A stretch of 64,000 nucleotides of DNA from Arcuatula senhousia (lineage: Eukaryota; Mollusca; Bivalvia; Mytilida; Mytilidae): NCBI GenBank assembly GCA_963971305.1, contig OZ020317.1, positions 21,842,001 through 21,906,000 on the forward strand, read 5' to 3'. This document shows, piece after piece, positions 34,419 through 47,242 of the stretch. The translations under genes and the position numbers were made by a program. Position 1 is the first letter of the stretch, and each line of letters begins with the position of its first letter. A model generated the notes under the pieces. It made no database searches. It worked only from the letters and a program-made list of their open reading frames with translations, and was not told the DNA's origin.

Positions 34419-35000
34419 AAGGAGTAGAGCCCCGAAGGCCTCAAAATGGCCCAAAACTTCAACTTTGATATATATGCTGATAGTTGCTGCATGAATGTTC
34501 ATTTGTCTTTATATTTCATGAATTTCAATATTTTTTCTTCAATTGTTTATCAATAAGGAGAACAGTGAGATAAAAAATTGACTATTTTGTGAAAAATAAC
34601 AATTTGTGACAGTTTTCCTTGATTTGCATGTATAAATTAATGAATATGAAATGGGCCACACCTGTCGACCAAAATTATTTTGTGATAGAAATGTGTATTA
34701 TGATATTATGAATTGATTATCAAAAAATTATGATGGTCGAGGAATGTGGCCAATACTAATTTTGACGAAATATAAAGAGAAACCAGTGAAAATGTGTGAA
34801 AAATGATGAATTTTCAAATTTATGGCCTGTTCAAAGTCTCAAGGCTAAACCTGTGTTGTAAATATTTTGCTGAATCTTACAGATATGAAAAGGTTTGTTC
34901 ATACCTTAACATATTTTAGTTAATTTTTTGACAAGTTAGAGTAGTTGAAAAAATAGAGAAAATACATGGCCGATTAAGGGCCTTCGTGGCTCTACTCCTT
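34419..35000. mobile_element. 582-bp inverted-repeat element (MITE-like)
   Basis: The left end AAGGAGTAGAGCC[C]CGAAGGCC is matched inverted at the right end (GGCCTTCGTGGCTCTACTCCTT), one mismatch over about 22 bp. The interior is AT-rich with no coding frame. Target duplication not clear. Confidence 0.7.
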
Positions 35001-35282
35001 AATTCATGAATTTGTAATATCTCTTGTTCTTCTACGTTCAGAGGGACTTCTTAATCTTAAAGAATGAAGCCCTTTGCCAATGTATAATTTGATTTATATT
35101 GAGGTGATATGCTATCCTCTTGTATATAACAATAAAAAAGGCTATGTTTTCTTGTTTCCAGCTATTCGCTTTGACAAATTTTTGTTTGACTAATTCAAAA
35201 ATTTACGTCATTTAAATAACCATATTTTTGTCTGAGACAGTCAATTATTCCACTTCGTTTCCTTTAAAAAAAAAATATTATT

Positions 35283-35858
35283 TTAAGTAGCCGTCTCTGT
35301 AAGAATCATGCAAAACGCAAAAATAGTGGCAGATGCATATTTTTGAAAACTGCTTCTTTTTATCGGAATTTGATCTTTATGATGAGAAATGAATGTAAAT
35401 TAAATTTTAGCCCCATCAGTTCATTAGTTCTTGTTTAATACACAATACAAATTTGGTTACATTGTGTATGAAAATAAGTACGGGAAAAAGTCCCGCCAAT
35501 TTTTTTTCTTAACAAACCAACCAAAAATATCACTTTAAGTATCCGACTGATATTTTTGTTGAAACTCAACTAGAATTGCCTACTTTTTCAGAAAATATCA
35601 ACATTTTTTACAGACCCTTCCGAACTTTTGAGTAAAGAGGCCAAGAAAATTGGTTGGTTTGTGTATGAAAAAAGTTCGGGAAATTTTCCCGCCAAAATTT
35701 TTAATGTCAATTTGCAGATAGTCTAATGGACCAATTTCACTTAAGTTGAAATTTTTCGCTAAAGTGGTCCAAGATGAATAACTAGCCAAAAAATTGTTAA
35801 AACCTAAGATAATAAGTAAATCACCTTTTGCATGATTTTTACTGAGACAGGCTCTTAA
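35283..35858. mobile_element. 576-bp TTAA-flanked inverted-repeat element
   Basis: Left TTAAGTAGCCGTCTCTGTAA and right, in reverse complement, TTAAGAGCCTGTCTCAGTAA, each followed by GAATCATGCAAAA or AAATCATGCAAAA. TTAA at both ends fits the piggyBac-type target duplication. No transposase; non-autonomous. Confidence 0.65.
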
Positions 35859-36209
35859 TTACTGTTCTACATGTATCAAAGAATCATTTAGGTTGCGTTT
35901 CCCGTAATATTAAGTCCCTTCCTGCCTTTAATTTGTCCATCTGTTGCAACATCGATGTAAACATCTCATCAAATCATCAAACCTAACCTTTGCTCTTTAT
36001 CTGCCCTTTAAGCTGATTGGTAACCATCTCATTTCATATTCAGTACTGCGGTTAGGTATACCCATCAATTTCTTTATAAATGCATTCTTAGTTTGTTTTC
36101 ATTTTTTTACTTCCGTTCTTCGTTTGATTATTGAGTGAGATTAAAAAAAAATATGCTCTGGTCTGTTTCATAATTAATTGATGATTTTCAAAAGTAATCG
36201 AAAACGAGA

Positions 36210-36400
36210 CTAATTATCTCCAAAAAAGAAAGATCTATGTTTGCTTTTGCCAACTATAGAAAATAATGAGATGTGGAACATGTGTACGCGACACAGCTCA
36301 CATAACAAGCGGCAATTTGGTGAAACCACATTGGACAACCGCCAGCAGCAGTCATCCACGAGGCTCTGCTCGCCGTTCTGCAATCGGCCCATGGTCTAAA
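36210..36400 (-). repeat. GTGTCGCGTACAC-family repeat
   Basis: In reverse complement it contains GGGCCGATTGCAGAACGGCG, GCCGCTTGTTATGTGAGCTG and GTGTCGCGTACAC. The other copies are 23690-23830, 24260-24345 and 49680-49860. The 60-73 aa frames over it do not share a conserved frame. Confidence 0.6.
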
Positions 36401-39389
36401 TAAAATGCATATAATTCAAACCCAATCCTGAAATAGTCACAGAAAGACCCGACCAGCCCCTTCTTTTACAAGGAACAGAAAACACCAAAAAAGACAAGAA
36501 CCAAACAGAAGCTTTTTCAAAGTAGTTGTTTGAATAATACTTTTTTATTCTATTATCAAAACATGAACAACATGGCCTTGGTTAAGAAAGGCATGGCCCT
36601 TTATTGGACAACAATGAAAATGTTATTTTGATTTTTTTTTATTTGTTACCTTGTCCATTGTTCTAGATATCGATGATCTTTCACTTTCTCGAGAAATATA
36701 GAGCAAAATTCCACTTTTTGATGTCTTTTTAACTCCCACACTTATTTAACAATTCTGACATCTTATAAAAATATGGACTATTATTGCGTTTTGGTGCTAC
36801 CTAATTGTGCTCATGACATTATATTTTATGTAATTTTTGGAAGCTTAAAAATTATTTGTATCATTTGTATGATAACCATAAATCTCATGAGAAATTGCAG
36901 AAATTTATCACAATAATTTTCAAAGACCAACGCCAACTTAAGACCTCAAATGTAAATCGGTATTTATTGAGGACCAGTGGTCATTACTTTACGCCTACAA
37001 AGACAATTTGTGCTAGCGTTTGTAATCTATGAAGGCTTTGCTTGATCTCAAGCTCGTTATAGCTGTAGGTTACTTGTCAAAGATTCGTTTGTACTTGTCA
37101 TCTTACTTTAATTGCCCCATGACCAGAAGGTAGCCTTTTACTAATAGTTCAGCTCCATAAATAGCTAGAATTTTTGTTTGTACCTTGAAAACCTTTCTCT
37201 GTCTTTGATTCTATAGAATGGGTTCCTAGAACCCAAAATATACCACAAAATGTCAAGTTGATGACTTATTTTGTCTGTTATTATCATTTTAATTCGTGGA
37301 TTACCAAATATGGACATTGCATTAAAACTTGAAATTACATGCAAACCTTTTATGCCATCTTGAAATTTTCTTCTGAGAAATGTCAATATGTTTTCTATTA
37401 TTCACAATGCAAAATTTCTTTCAATTCTATCTACTCATAACAAATTTGTACTAGATTTTATACACCACCAAAACTTTTGTCTTGTCACAATTGTTCCATT
37501 TGTACCTACCCAGGTACGAACAGACAGTTTCCCATAGAATTCAATGCATTTTCAATTTCAATTTTCTCAGAAATGGTGTAATATATTTTCTTCAAATCTT
37601 TTGAATCAAAGTTCGATTTTGATCTAGTTACAAATCCTGAATTTGCAAAACATATGGTGCACTGGGTTAGTGTTTGGCTTTTTCCGGATAAGAACTATTA
37701 TTTTCGGATTCATTTTGAATCGTACAAAATTTTTTGGTGTTTCTCAATATGGGCGTTTGAATTACCACTGATTAAATATGTGGATGGTGTGTTCCAAACA
37801 CTTTCTCCACATTCCATTTTAATCGAGGATTTTGTGATTCTTATTGGCTTAGGTATGTTAGTCAAGACATGGGTTAGTTGTTATAACTGAGCCTCGTATA
37901 TCTTTGTCCATATCTTTTCGATTTCTCATTCTTTAAAAGAGTCAATTTTTTTGGCGTTTTGTAAATCGGTTTATTTAGAAACGTCTTTCGTTATTTGCGT
38001 AAATTTTTCTCGATTAACGCTAACGTTGAGGATGTTGAAGGGTCAGCTTTTGAGAGTTTTGTCATTTCTATGGAATTCTCGGGTGTTTTCCTTCATCAAA
38101 AGGTTAAAGAAAATGCATTGTACCCCCAACGTTTCGTGTGCTTAACATCCTCATCACATCATAAATGTCTGTATTACAAATTCATTTCAAATTCTAATCA
38201 CTTTTTTGATAGGTTTAACATCTAAACTATGTTAATGCTAAAGCTATGAAAAAAGCAGAGAAAAACTTTTGCCGCCAACTTTTGAATTTTCCCTATCACT
38301 ATTCTCATATTTGTTTTTGTAATGAAATTATTACATTTTTTTAATCATTACTAAATAAGAAACTTTAATTGAACATCGAACAGGTTTTGCCAAAATACAA
38401 AAACTCACCTTACCAGGGTAGACATCATTTCATTCAACGTGTTGTCAATTTTATTGCCGATTTTTAGTATATAGAGCATTACTGAAATGTGTTTAGTAAA
38501 GGGCATGCACAGAACGGTTAACCAAAAGTGAATATTTACGCTGGACAACACCTATTCCATGCGGCGAATTAATAACGATTAAGCTTCAAAAATGTGACTT
38601 TTTGCTAGGATACAGGTAAGTTTTAGAAGGTATATTTTTCATTTATGTGTATTTCATTCATTTGAAAAAAATCCGAAATTCTATGTCTTTGATTATAAGT
38701 TTGTTACACGGAAAATAAGATTTATAGCCGTAAGTTATATCTATCTTTAACAAAACCCACCAGATTAAAGTTAAGGAATCGGAAACTCAGCTAATGACTA
38801 TACTAATAATGTTTTAAGATCATTTGAAATATCGAATTAAATGATTATAAAATACTTTCTTTTGTCTTTGAAGAATCAAATTAACGAGATGTATTGATGA
38901 ACTTTGACTTATTCTGAAACATGAAACTTTTGCCTAAAAGTTCGTTTTTGATTTTTAGATTCAATTATCCATTCTTTCTTTATTTTCTAAAGGTGATTAT
39001 ATGTCTATGTTTCAGTTTTTAGAAGACGATTTAAATAAACCAATATATACATTGATTTATGTGATAATTGCTAAGTATAACAGAAAATGATATTCTTGTG
39101 TATAATATTTGTTAGATTGTCGTGGTATTTTTATAATTCGCGTTACTGATATCCGTTCGGTAAATTTGGGATTTGTGTTTTTTCGTGCTGTTTTTGTTTT
39201 TGTTTGCCGGTTTTGTCGTTGCCGTTTCGGACTTTTGACACTCGAATGCCCAATTGTTGCCTCTTTGCTTCTTTGCTGAAGTGCTCAAATCAAAATTTTC
39301 GCTTTGAGTTCGAAGTTGGTGGCTAACCTGATCAAATATTTAAACAGGTACTGTCATTCAGATTAAACAAATTGAAAGAATTGAATTTC

Positions 39390-39662
39390 TTAAGGAACCA
39401 ACCATTTAACTTGAAGGGGGGGGGGGGCTTGGTTTTATATAAAATATTCTGAAAATTAATTTTGATCAAAAAATATTTTGGCAGCCGAGGGTAAAAAAAT
39501 ATTCTGAAGAAGTATTTCTGCTATGAAAAAAATAATGCTGATAATGAAAATAAATATTCTGTCGCGACGCCTTCCAAAAATAAATATTTTGTCGCGGAAA
39601 AAGATTTTATGATCAAAACAAAAAACCAAGGCCCCCCTTCAAGTTAAATGGTCCGTCCTTAA
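39390..39662. mobile_element. 273-bp TTAA-flanked MITE
   Basis: TTAA at 39390-39393 and 39659-39662 flank inverted repeats of about 28 bp containing CCATTTAACTTGAAGGGGGG. The interior repeats AAATATTCTG/AAATATTTTG words and GTCGCGA/GTCGCGG. TTAA duplication and short TIRs suggest a piggyBac-type non-autonomous element. Confidence 0.78.
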
Positions 39663-40342
39663 CCTTTTCTTCATGTTTTAAATAGAATTTGCTCGTCTGC
39701 ATGTGAGCATGTTTAAATGTTACTTTTTTTGGTTTTAAATGCAATTACTTTTTCATTATCATGTGTGGTTTTCAGTTTCAAGTTTTTTAATGGGTTTGTA
39801 TGCTGTTTTTTTTTTTTTTTGGTTATGTCTTTGTCCTTTCGGACAGTCGAATACCTCATGGTACCACTTTGCTTCTTTTGTAAAACACATAGCACATTTT
39901 CATTGATTTTTTTTGTAATTTGATTTTTAGACTATTCATTTTCAAATATATTGAAGGTGCATCGCTGCATAATCTCTTGTTTTTATTTATTAGCCTTTAT
40001 CAATTTTGACGAACAAAGTGCATGAAATCCAATATGGATTTTACAAATCAATAGAACAAAATTTAAAAGAGACAAGTAATGTTTTAATATGAATAAACAA
40101 TATGTTAACACGAAAAAAACCCTGAACCTACCCGAACACTATAGGCTCCCCCCGTTCGTAGATAGGGCTTAAAAAGATATTGAAATATTATAGTTTTTGC
40201 AAATATTAGCACGATTTAGACATAACTGTCATAAAGTTCAGGAGCTGTAATTAACCTGCTATATATACATGTATGACAATTTTAATTGTCGAGGGTTAAA
40301 GAGTCGGCTGATGACATGGATAAAAACCAAATTTTGAATCGA

Positions 40343-40862
40343 CACTACTGGCAAAATAAACGACTGTCTGTACCATAGTCAGGCGTTATGCAACTGATAA
40401 TTTAAAATATTAACCGTAAAGTACTGTCAAAAAGACTGTTTGCATTTGTCAGAGTTGGGACAGCAGTTTCTACCGACTGCATCAAACATATTTTTTTTCT
40501 TTCTGTTAAACAATGACTTACCCAACGTTTTCTTAGTTGTGTCAGTCGTTTAACAACTAATTCAACTTAAATTTAGTTGGTTCAGTCCTTTTACAGTTGT
40601 TCCAACTTAATATGCGTTGGGTCAAACACTTCACAACTGATTCAACTTATGTTGCGTTGGTACAGTCCTTTACCAGTTGTTCCAACTTAAAATGCGTTGG
40701 GTCAAACGCCTATCAACTGATTAGTCAGTCTTTTTTAAACTCTGAGTTGGCTCAGTCATTGTACACCTAATACAACCATTTTGCGTTTGATCAGTAATTT
40801 TAAACACATGAAAACTTCATAAAAGTTTAGTTAGTCAATTAGCCACTATTTCAACTTTTAAC
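40343..40862 (+). repeat. CACTA left TIR with subterminal repeats
   Basis: Terminal about 100 bp unique, then from about 40510 alternating [A/C]CAACTTAA and TGCGTTGGGTCAAAC / TAGTTGGTTCAGTCC words. Matches the right TIR inverted, including the GCAAACAGTC/GACTGTTTGC segment. Confidence 0.82.
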
Positions 40863-41092
40863 ATGCTAGTCACATTATTAGGGAGTGTCCATCTGTTGCT
40901 GGCAGTTCATATGAAAAGAAAGACTTTTCGTATGTTTGCTTTTGTGTTTGTCTGTAGACCTTCGAAAACTCCGGCTGGAAACTCAACCTCTTTACTCTAA
41001 GATGATTGAACTTATTTTCTCAGAACTTTTTCATTCAAAAGGATATTTATAACCCTTAATACAAGCAGAAAAAATATTCATAAGAAATAAAG

Positions 41093-41240
41093 ATGGAAAA
41101 ATACAATACCAAAAACGGGTATAAAACGGTTAATTTGGTTATCCTGTATGTCGATATTTCAAGGAGTAACCTCTCATCAGCAGCATTTGAATCAAAACAT
41201 TGGAAGATCAAAACCAAAAATATTGACCGACAAGTACTCA
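41093..41240 (-). repeat. Dispersed repeat with CTCATCAGCAGCATTTGAAT motif
   Basis: Reverse-complement copy of the 6530-6690 family; also at 53840-53960 in the same orientation. It sits inside the CACTA element, whereas the 53.8 kb copy lies beside the empty site, so these are separate insertions. Confidence 0.55.
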
Positions 41241-42082
41241 AGACCAAATATTTCGAAGAGGGAAGTCCACATCACAAATTACTCATTAATAACAGAATGA
41301 AAAAAGACAATAATTGCTTATTGTACAAAAAACAAATTAGATGATTTAAAAATGTTATCATAAGAATTCCGTCGTCAGTTCTAGTGGCTGGTTTTTCCAT
41401 GAGCAGTCGAAACTGGTTTATCTAGTTTGCCGCGATAACTACGTCAGGTGCCATATCCTCAACTTAGACATCGATTCATGTTCATGTTATTTCCCTTTCG
41501 TGGCCGTCTCCCCAGTTGACCTGAATTTGTGCATGTTGAAAGAAAAGCTCTAAAACTAAGGGAGCACGACCGGAAGAGTTGAAAATACCCGATATTTTCC
41601 TTCTTTAAAAAAAAGCGATGCACAGGGCAGCATGATACGACCATAACATGTCAAACCCTTGGCGATTAGGCCCAATATAGATAGTCAATTGGTCTGGACA
41701 CATGCAGCCCATGATGGACTGAAAAAGTTTTTGACACATGCAGCCTATAGTAAAGATTTCACCCACATTTTACGAGGAATTTCATTTTTTGTTTTCAAAG
41801 ACGGAACAAAATAAATAAAAGTTACAAAAACATGTTACCCCTTTCGGTCCCTATTTATGGGTATCTGCTACTTTTTGGGACCCTTTTGGCCCCTCACGGC
41901 ATTAAGGGGAAAGGGATGTCAAAAAATTAATCCTCAATTTAGTAAATTATTAGTTGAGAAGAAAAAATTACCAAAAAACATTTTTGAAATCGGCCAATAA
42001 ATAACAAAACAATCGATTTTGGACCCTTTTTGGGCCCCTTATTCCTTATGAAAAAATAGGGCATGTAATGGGACATTAAATG

Positions 42083-42660
42083 ATACCCCGCCACGATATA
42101 ATATCAAAAAATCATAAAATTTGATTTCAAAGTGGCCTATCTCAAAAACTGTTTTTTTTGGATCATGCTGGAAATTGAACTTGACCTGTATTTTATTTTA
42201 CTAAACAGCTGTACAAAATATCATTTGAATCCCATGACGCGTTTTCAAGTTATTGGTCGGAAACTCAAAATTTCATGAAATTTGATTTTTCAAAGTGGCC
42301 TATCTCAAAAACTATTTTTTGGATCATAGTGAAAATCGAACTTAACCTGTATTTTATTGTACATAACAGCTGTGCAAAATATCATTCAAATCCTTTGACG
42401 CATTTTCAAGTTATTGGTCGGAAACTCAAAATTTCATGAAATTTGATTTTTCAAAGTGGCCTATCTCCAAAACTATTTTTTGGATCATGCTGGAAATCGA
42501 ACTTGACCTGTATTTTATTGTACTAAACAGCTGTGCAAAATATCATTTAAATCCTTCGACGCGTTTTCAAGTTATTGGTCGGAAACCTTCGGGGACGGAC
42601 AGACGGACAGACGGACAGACACCGAAAAAAAACTGAGGGTATAACATAATACCCTGCCAC
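42083..42660 (+). repeat. 161-bp tandem array with GGACAGAC tail
   Basis: Three units with AGTGGCCTATCTC at 42131, 42294 and 42455 (periods 163 and 161 bp). Each unit has GGATCAT, GAACTTGACCTGTATTTTAT, CAGCTGT and TTTTCAAGTTATTGGTCGGA. The array starts near TACCCCGCCACGATATAA and ends with CGGACAGA repeats and CCTGCCACTTCGTGTGGCGG, so the outer edges are partly inverted. Probably one nested element with internal tandem expansion. Confidence 0.78.
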
Positions 42661-44086
42661 TTCGTGTGGCGGGGTATAAAAAGGGATCATCAAAGTCAAT
42701 ATCGTATATGGTTAATGGTAAGGCATGTTATTGTCAAATTCACAGCAATTAGCTAGCCAGAAACTAAGTTGTGGGATCAAATAAAATTTAAAAATATTTT
42801 GCCACTTTAGGGTCCTTAATTTCTAAACGAATAAAGACATGAAAGAGGGGCTTCCAAAATCAATCCCATATATCTGACATCATTGTCAAATTTCATAACA
42901 ATCGGATAACTAGGACTAAAGTTATTGTTGGAACACTCAAGTACAGGTTTTTAACCGCCCGATTTCTCATCACGTTAACATTATTTACATCTCCGTGTTC
43001 AATGTTCCATAATCCGTAAAATCTAGTTTTTTTATAACAAAGTTTAAAATTCTGTTAAAAAGGGACAATTCCTTTTCTGAATATTTATCAATATTAACAG
43101 ATTAACAGAAGATTTTTTTACAATACTGTTTAATCTGAGACATTAATTAAATTAGATATGATTTTCTCAGGTTTAATATAACAAATAAATGCTTTTTAAT
43201 ATAAAGAATCATAATCAAAATGTTTAACAGTTAAGTTAAGAAAATAATTTGTTCCCTTGGCTGCATTTAAGAACCGGAACACACAAATTGTTTATTTTTG
43301 GTAAGTACAATAAACATGTCAAAAAAATTAGTACATTAAACACTACGGCCGGTACATATCCCACTGAGACCTGTCCAGTCATGCACGGAAATTCAAAATA
43401 GCACAGAATCGAGGTTCAATATACAATAAACAAGACTAGTATAATACTATGGATACGGCATGGTTAGACAATTAAATAGAAAGTTAATTTTTATCTCAAG
43501 AGAATAAAGCATACAATTAAAATTTTTTAAAGTACATTTACAAATAGTAAATTGTTTTCAAATAAGCTTTAGTGTAGATACTGTAAATAAATAAATAAAA
43601 AAAAAAAAATTTATTTATTTTTAGTTACTATATTTTCGCAATCAATCATAGACCTTTACAGTGTATATATATATAATATACAAGTCTATATGGATCCATG
43701 TTACTAGTAATTACAATTTTTTCTCCTTCTATAATATACTTCTAGTTTGCATTCTTTATGCGCTTTGTTTCAAATAAACTGTAATATCTTGATCTGTTTT
43801 GAACATATGAGCTGGAAAAATCTTTTATTTTATCCTAGCTTGGGTCGCTTGTTGCATATTACATTTATACAAGTTTAAGCGGACTAACGTGTGGTAATAT
43901 TTCTTAATTGTCTCCCTTTTTATATTTGATCAATGAATTTAACTTAACTAATAAATTGCAGATTCATAAAACTTTAGTATCATTTACTTAAAAATTTATA
44001 TTATTTTCCTGTATGAGAGGAAAACGTTACATATATTTGTATATAAAACTATTCTTTGCAACTTAATACACACGTTGAGCCGTTGA

Positions 44087-44600
44087 GTTAGTTAGTTAGT
44101 TATTGCTTTACTCCCAAGCAGTACGATTTCGGCTATATCCGGGAGATGAACATGAAAGTGGTGATACAATGAACATGAAATGATGAGGAAGTGGAGGAAA
44201 TGGGGACACAAGGCCAATGGGGTAGGAGAGTTTTGACTGCTACTGGAAAAAGGAGTGATGGGTAGGGACGGGAAATTTCGCCTCCTGCATGGGGATCCTA
44301 CGGGTCCTACTCTTACCGAGACCTGCAGCAGGGTTCTTTAACGTGCGAGGAACGTGACATTTTTCCCAACACGGTGCACCACTATGGTTTGCGGTCAGAA
44401 TTTCCGCATTATAGCCTGACGACCCCGCATCTCTTGATGTCAGGGCTGCCCCATTCAACCACCTGGGGCACACATCCCAGTCGCTTTGTGGGCAAAGCGG
44501 CCTGACCCGATGTCAGGTTTCTGAGCGCTCTTTAGTGGACTTTTACTGACAAGCTTAGCGCTGCTGCGGGCCTATTCGCCTCCCGGGCCCCACACGGGAC
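44087..44600 (-). mobile_element. Non-LTR retroposon (SINE- or LINE-3'-like) with TAAC tail
   Basis: A 514-bp GC-rich insert is flanked by a perfect 14-bp direct repeat CGTTGAGCCGTTGA (44073-44086 and 44601-44614). On the minus strand it ends with GTAAAGCAATAACTAACTAA, a short tandem tail typical of retroposons. A TTAAAGAACCCTGCTGCAGG block precedes it. Target duplication length and tail indicate target-primed reverse transcription. The 77-aa minus frame lacks RT motifs. Whether it is a SINE or a truncated LINE cannot be told. Confidence 0.8.
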
Positions 44601-44800
44601 CGTTGAGCCGTTGAACTTCAGTGTGTTTATATTTTTGCCTCCCTTTTTTATTTTTGATCAATTAATTTGTTATCTAATGCTTTACAAATTCATCAAATTT
44701 TATATTTTTTCCTTTGCAAAATATATTATTTTCTTGCATGAAAAAATATACAAGAATATTAAGTATTTTTGCAACTTAATGGACACGTTGACACCTTAAA

Positions 44801-45240
44801 CATTTCCTGATGTTTCTGAATGTTTCTCAAGGCCGATCCATTCATAAGCAATAGTCTTGCAAATTCCGACCAGTACCTCCCCGTGGTGCAAGACGGGCAC
44901 TGTTCCAGCGAAAACAAAGGATACTCTGGAGCAGCTAACACTGGCGGTGGTGTGTCATGGGCTGGACGACCCATGGCACATAGCGAGTCTATACCGATTG
45001 GTATAAGTCGACGCAGAGGGGCTTTCCCCTAGTCGCGACTATAAATACCCATCAGTCATGAGCAATACACATCCAAATCAGTTGTTGTTAGAAAGGTAAG
45101 ATGTACTTTCACGGGTAAAGTATTTAAACTGGTTCACCCCAGAAACAGTCTTTGCAGAATCAAGATTTGCGGCGTGTCTTTTATTTCGATTCTGGATGAG
45201 ACCATGTGTTGCACTTGTCACTTGTCCCTTTGTAATTAAA
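44801..45240 (+). promoter_or_regulatory. GC-rich promoter-like segment inside the CACTA element
   Basis: Composition changes sharply from the AT-rich surroundings. TATAAATA at 45040-45047 is followed about 50 bp on by GTTAGAAAG and GTAAGA (donor-like at 45096), as in a promoter with a short untranslated first exon. Both strands have open frames of about 70 codons with no domain. It could be a solo LTR or a captured host promoter; I could not find LTR edges or a target duplication. Confidence 0.35.
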
Positions 45241-45539
45241 AGTACTAAATTTTATGCGTTTTCATCAAAATAACAATATTAAAACAAAATCCATCATTAT
45301 TTCTTTGTAATTAAAAGGAAGGAAGATGTTTTCCCCGTTGAAGGCCCAGTCGTCTGTCCCTAGGTAGAATATGTTTTCTCCGTGCAAGCTACAATGTATG
45401 ACTGTCTGTCTCTCTGGGAGATATTTTTTAGAAGCCCCACCCCAAAAAGTATTCATAAGCGATGATGTGTTCTGCACGGAAACACCGACCACCTGTTTCT
45501 GTTTTCAACCCGTGAAATTTGGAATCTTGCGTAGAAAGT

Positions 45540-46003
45540 TACGAAATTATGAAAAATTGATATTATACCAACATTTTTACACACAGATAAGATTAAACGA
45601 TACTTTATAATAGCGTCATGCTTTTATGCATTGAGTTATATCAAGAATATTTTCCAAACAGGAAGAAGATGTATTGAGTGGCTACATACCTGCACAATAG
45701 GATACATGTATCTGTGGCGGATCCAGAAATTTTCAAACTAGAGGAGGGGACACCGGTCCTAGATCCGCCTTCTAGTGTGTATTGTATAAATTGATGAAAT
45801 TTACGAAATTATGAAAATTGGTTTTATACTAGCATGTTTACACACAGATAAGACAAAACGATACATTTTAATAGCGTCATGCTTTTATGCATTGAATTAT
45901 ATCACCAATATGTTTTTTTAAACATGAAGTAGATGTATAGAGTTGCTACATATATGCACATTAGGAAACATGTATCTGTGGCGGGTCCAGAAATTGTCAA
46001 ACG
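45540..46003 (+). repeat. Direct duplication, about 200-bp unit
   Basis: 45540-45741 and 45801-46003 match over TTTACACACAGATAAGA, AATAGCGTCATGCTTTTATG and ACATGTATCTGTGGCGG, each ending in TCCAGAAATT. The second is followed by a run of Gs. Lies inside the CACTA element. Confidence 0.78.
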
Positions 46004-47242
46004 GGGGGGGGGGGGTGAGGGGGCGCCCGGTACACCGAACCGGTTTCTGCAACATGTACGAAGTATATAGCTCAGAAAAATAAGTAGACCAAATAATAAT
46101 AGTGTGGCCGTAAGTTTAAGTAAGGTGTTTAATTCCGTCCGTCTGTTGCACGTTTAGTGACCATCTGTAACAGATGAATATACTAAATTGTAATGAAATC
46201 ATTTGTATTTAAAATTATTCAAGTCGTGTATTATCAATCTGCAGATAAAACTTTTTTGGTTTATACAAATAATGTGTGTGTACATCGTATAAACTTTCAT
46301 TTCTTTTCACAAATTCGTGTTTTCCGTTTGAAATGATTAAAGTGATGATTTTTCAGGGTTGTAATCTGTTTCAAGTACAGGTGTGGCTAATTAACCTGCT
46401 ACACAGACATGCATAGTAGATAATATACAAGTAGATCACAATAAACATCCTGTCAGCTACTACATGTATGTGGTCATACTCTGCGGGACACGCGCAGCGG
46501 GACAACCATGTTTTTTTTTAGATTTACAATTTGTTAAGTCTTAATCGGCGGCTTCATAAATATATAGATCGGGTTTTGTGCACTCAAGCCATATCTATAC
46601 ATAAACAAATAGGGATGGATTATTTAATTTGAGGAGGGGCTTGGTTTTTTAAATATCTGTCGTTTAAAAATGGGGAGACAAAATATTATTTAATTATGAG
46701 CAATTATAATTTTACTCGTGTGCAATAATAAAACCTTAGGTTCACATGGAAAACTAAAATCGGATTACAGTGAAGGTGGTGGAACCAAAACGTATAAGAT
46801 GGTTACTGTTACACACAGTATTTTTACAAACAAAAGTGAAGAACCAAGAAATAGTATGTGTTTTTTTTTCATAGAATAAAAACCTTAATGCCATGTAAAC
46901 CTATGTTTTTGGTATTTTAACAAGAATTAGCATTTTATTTTTAACAGCCACGAAAACGTAGCCATTGTCTAATTTGGTTTTATTTTTTTTATATTCCAAT
47001 ATTGGTATATGACTTCAGTAAGTATAGGGTCCGGTATCGCAAACTACGGGGCACATCGGTACCGACTTAATCTCCAACCAAAGAAAAAAAAGAACAACAA
47101 AAAAAATAAAGGATTTCTATTTTTTTCTACTTGCATTGCTCAAACTCAAAAAGAATTTTGATGAACCGCAGGATAAAAAAGAAATGTCCATCCCTATCAA
47201 AATGAAAATGACGCTTTCTATAAATAAGACTAATCAAACACA

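Noticed and set aside
36210..36392. Conserved-looking frames at 36.2 and 49.6 kb as a duplicated gene
   Set aside because: Part of the GTGTCGCGTACAC repeat family and of the segmental duplication; the frames are interrupted differently in each copy.
42640..42665. GGGGTATAAAAAG as a TATA promoter
   Set aside because: It is the terminal word of the 161-bp repeat element, part of its inverted edge.
44240..44473. 77-codon minus-strand frame in the GC-rich insert as a gene
   Set aside because: It lies within the retroposon with TAAC tail and target duplication; open because of high GC.
44759..45032. Frames of about 70 codons on both strands around 44.8-45.0 kb as a captured gene
   Set aside because: Neither strand shows a domain I recognise, and overlapping open frames are expected in GC-rich DNA. 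Kept only as a promoter-like segment.
40900..47240. Transposase gene inside the CACTA element
   Set aside because: No frame over about 80 codons and no recognisable EnSpm transposase motif; the interior is made of nested repeats.
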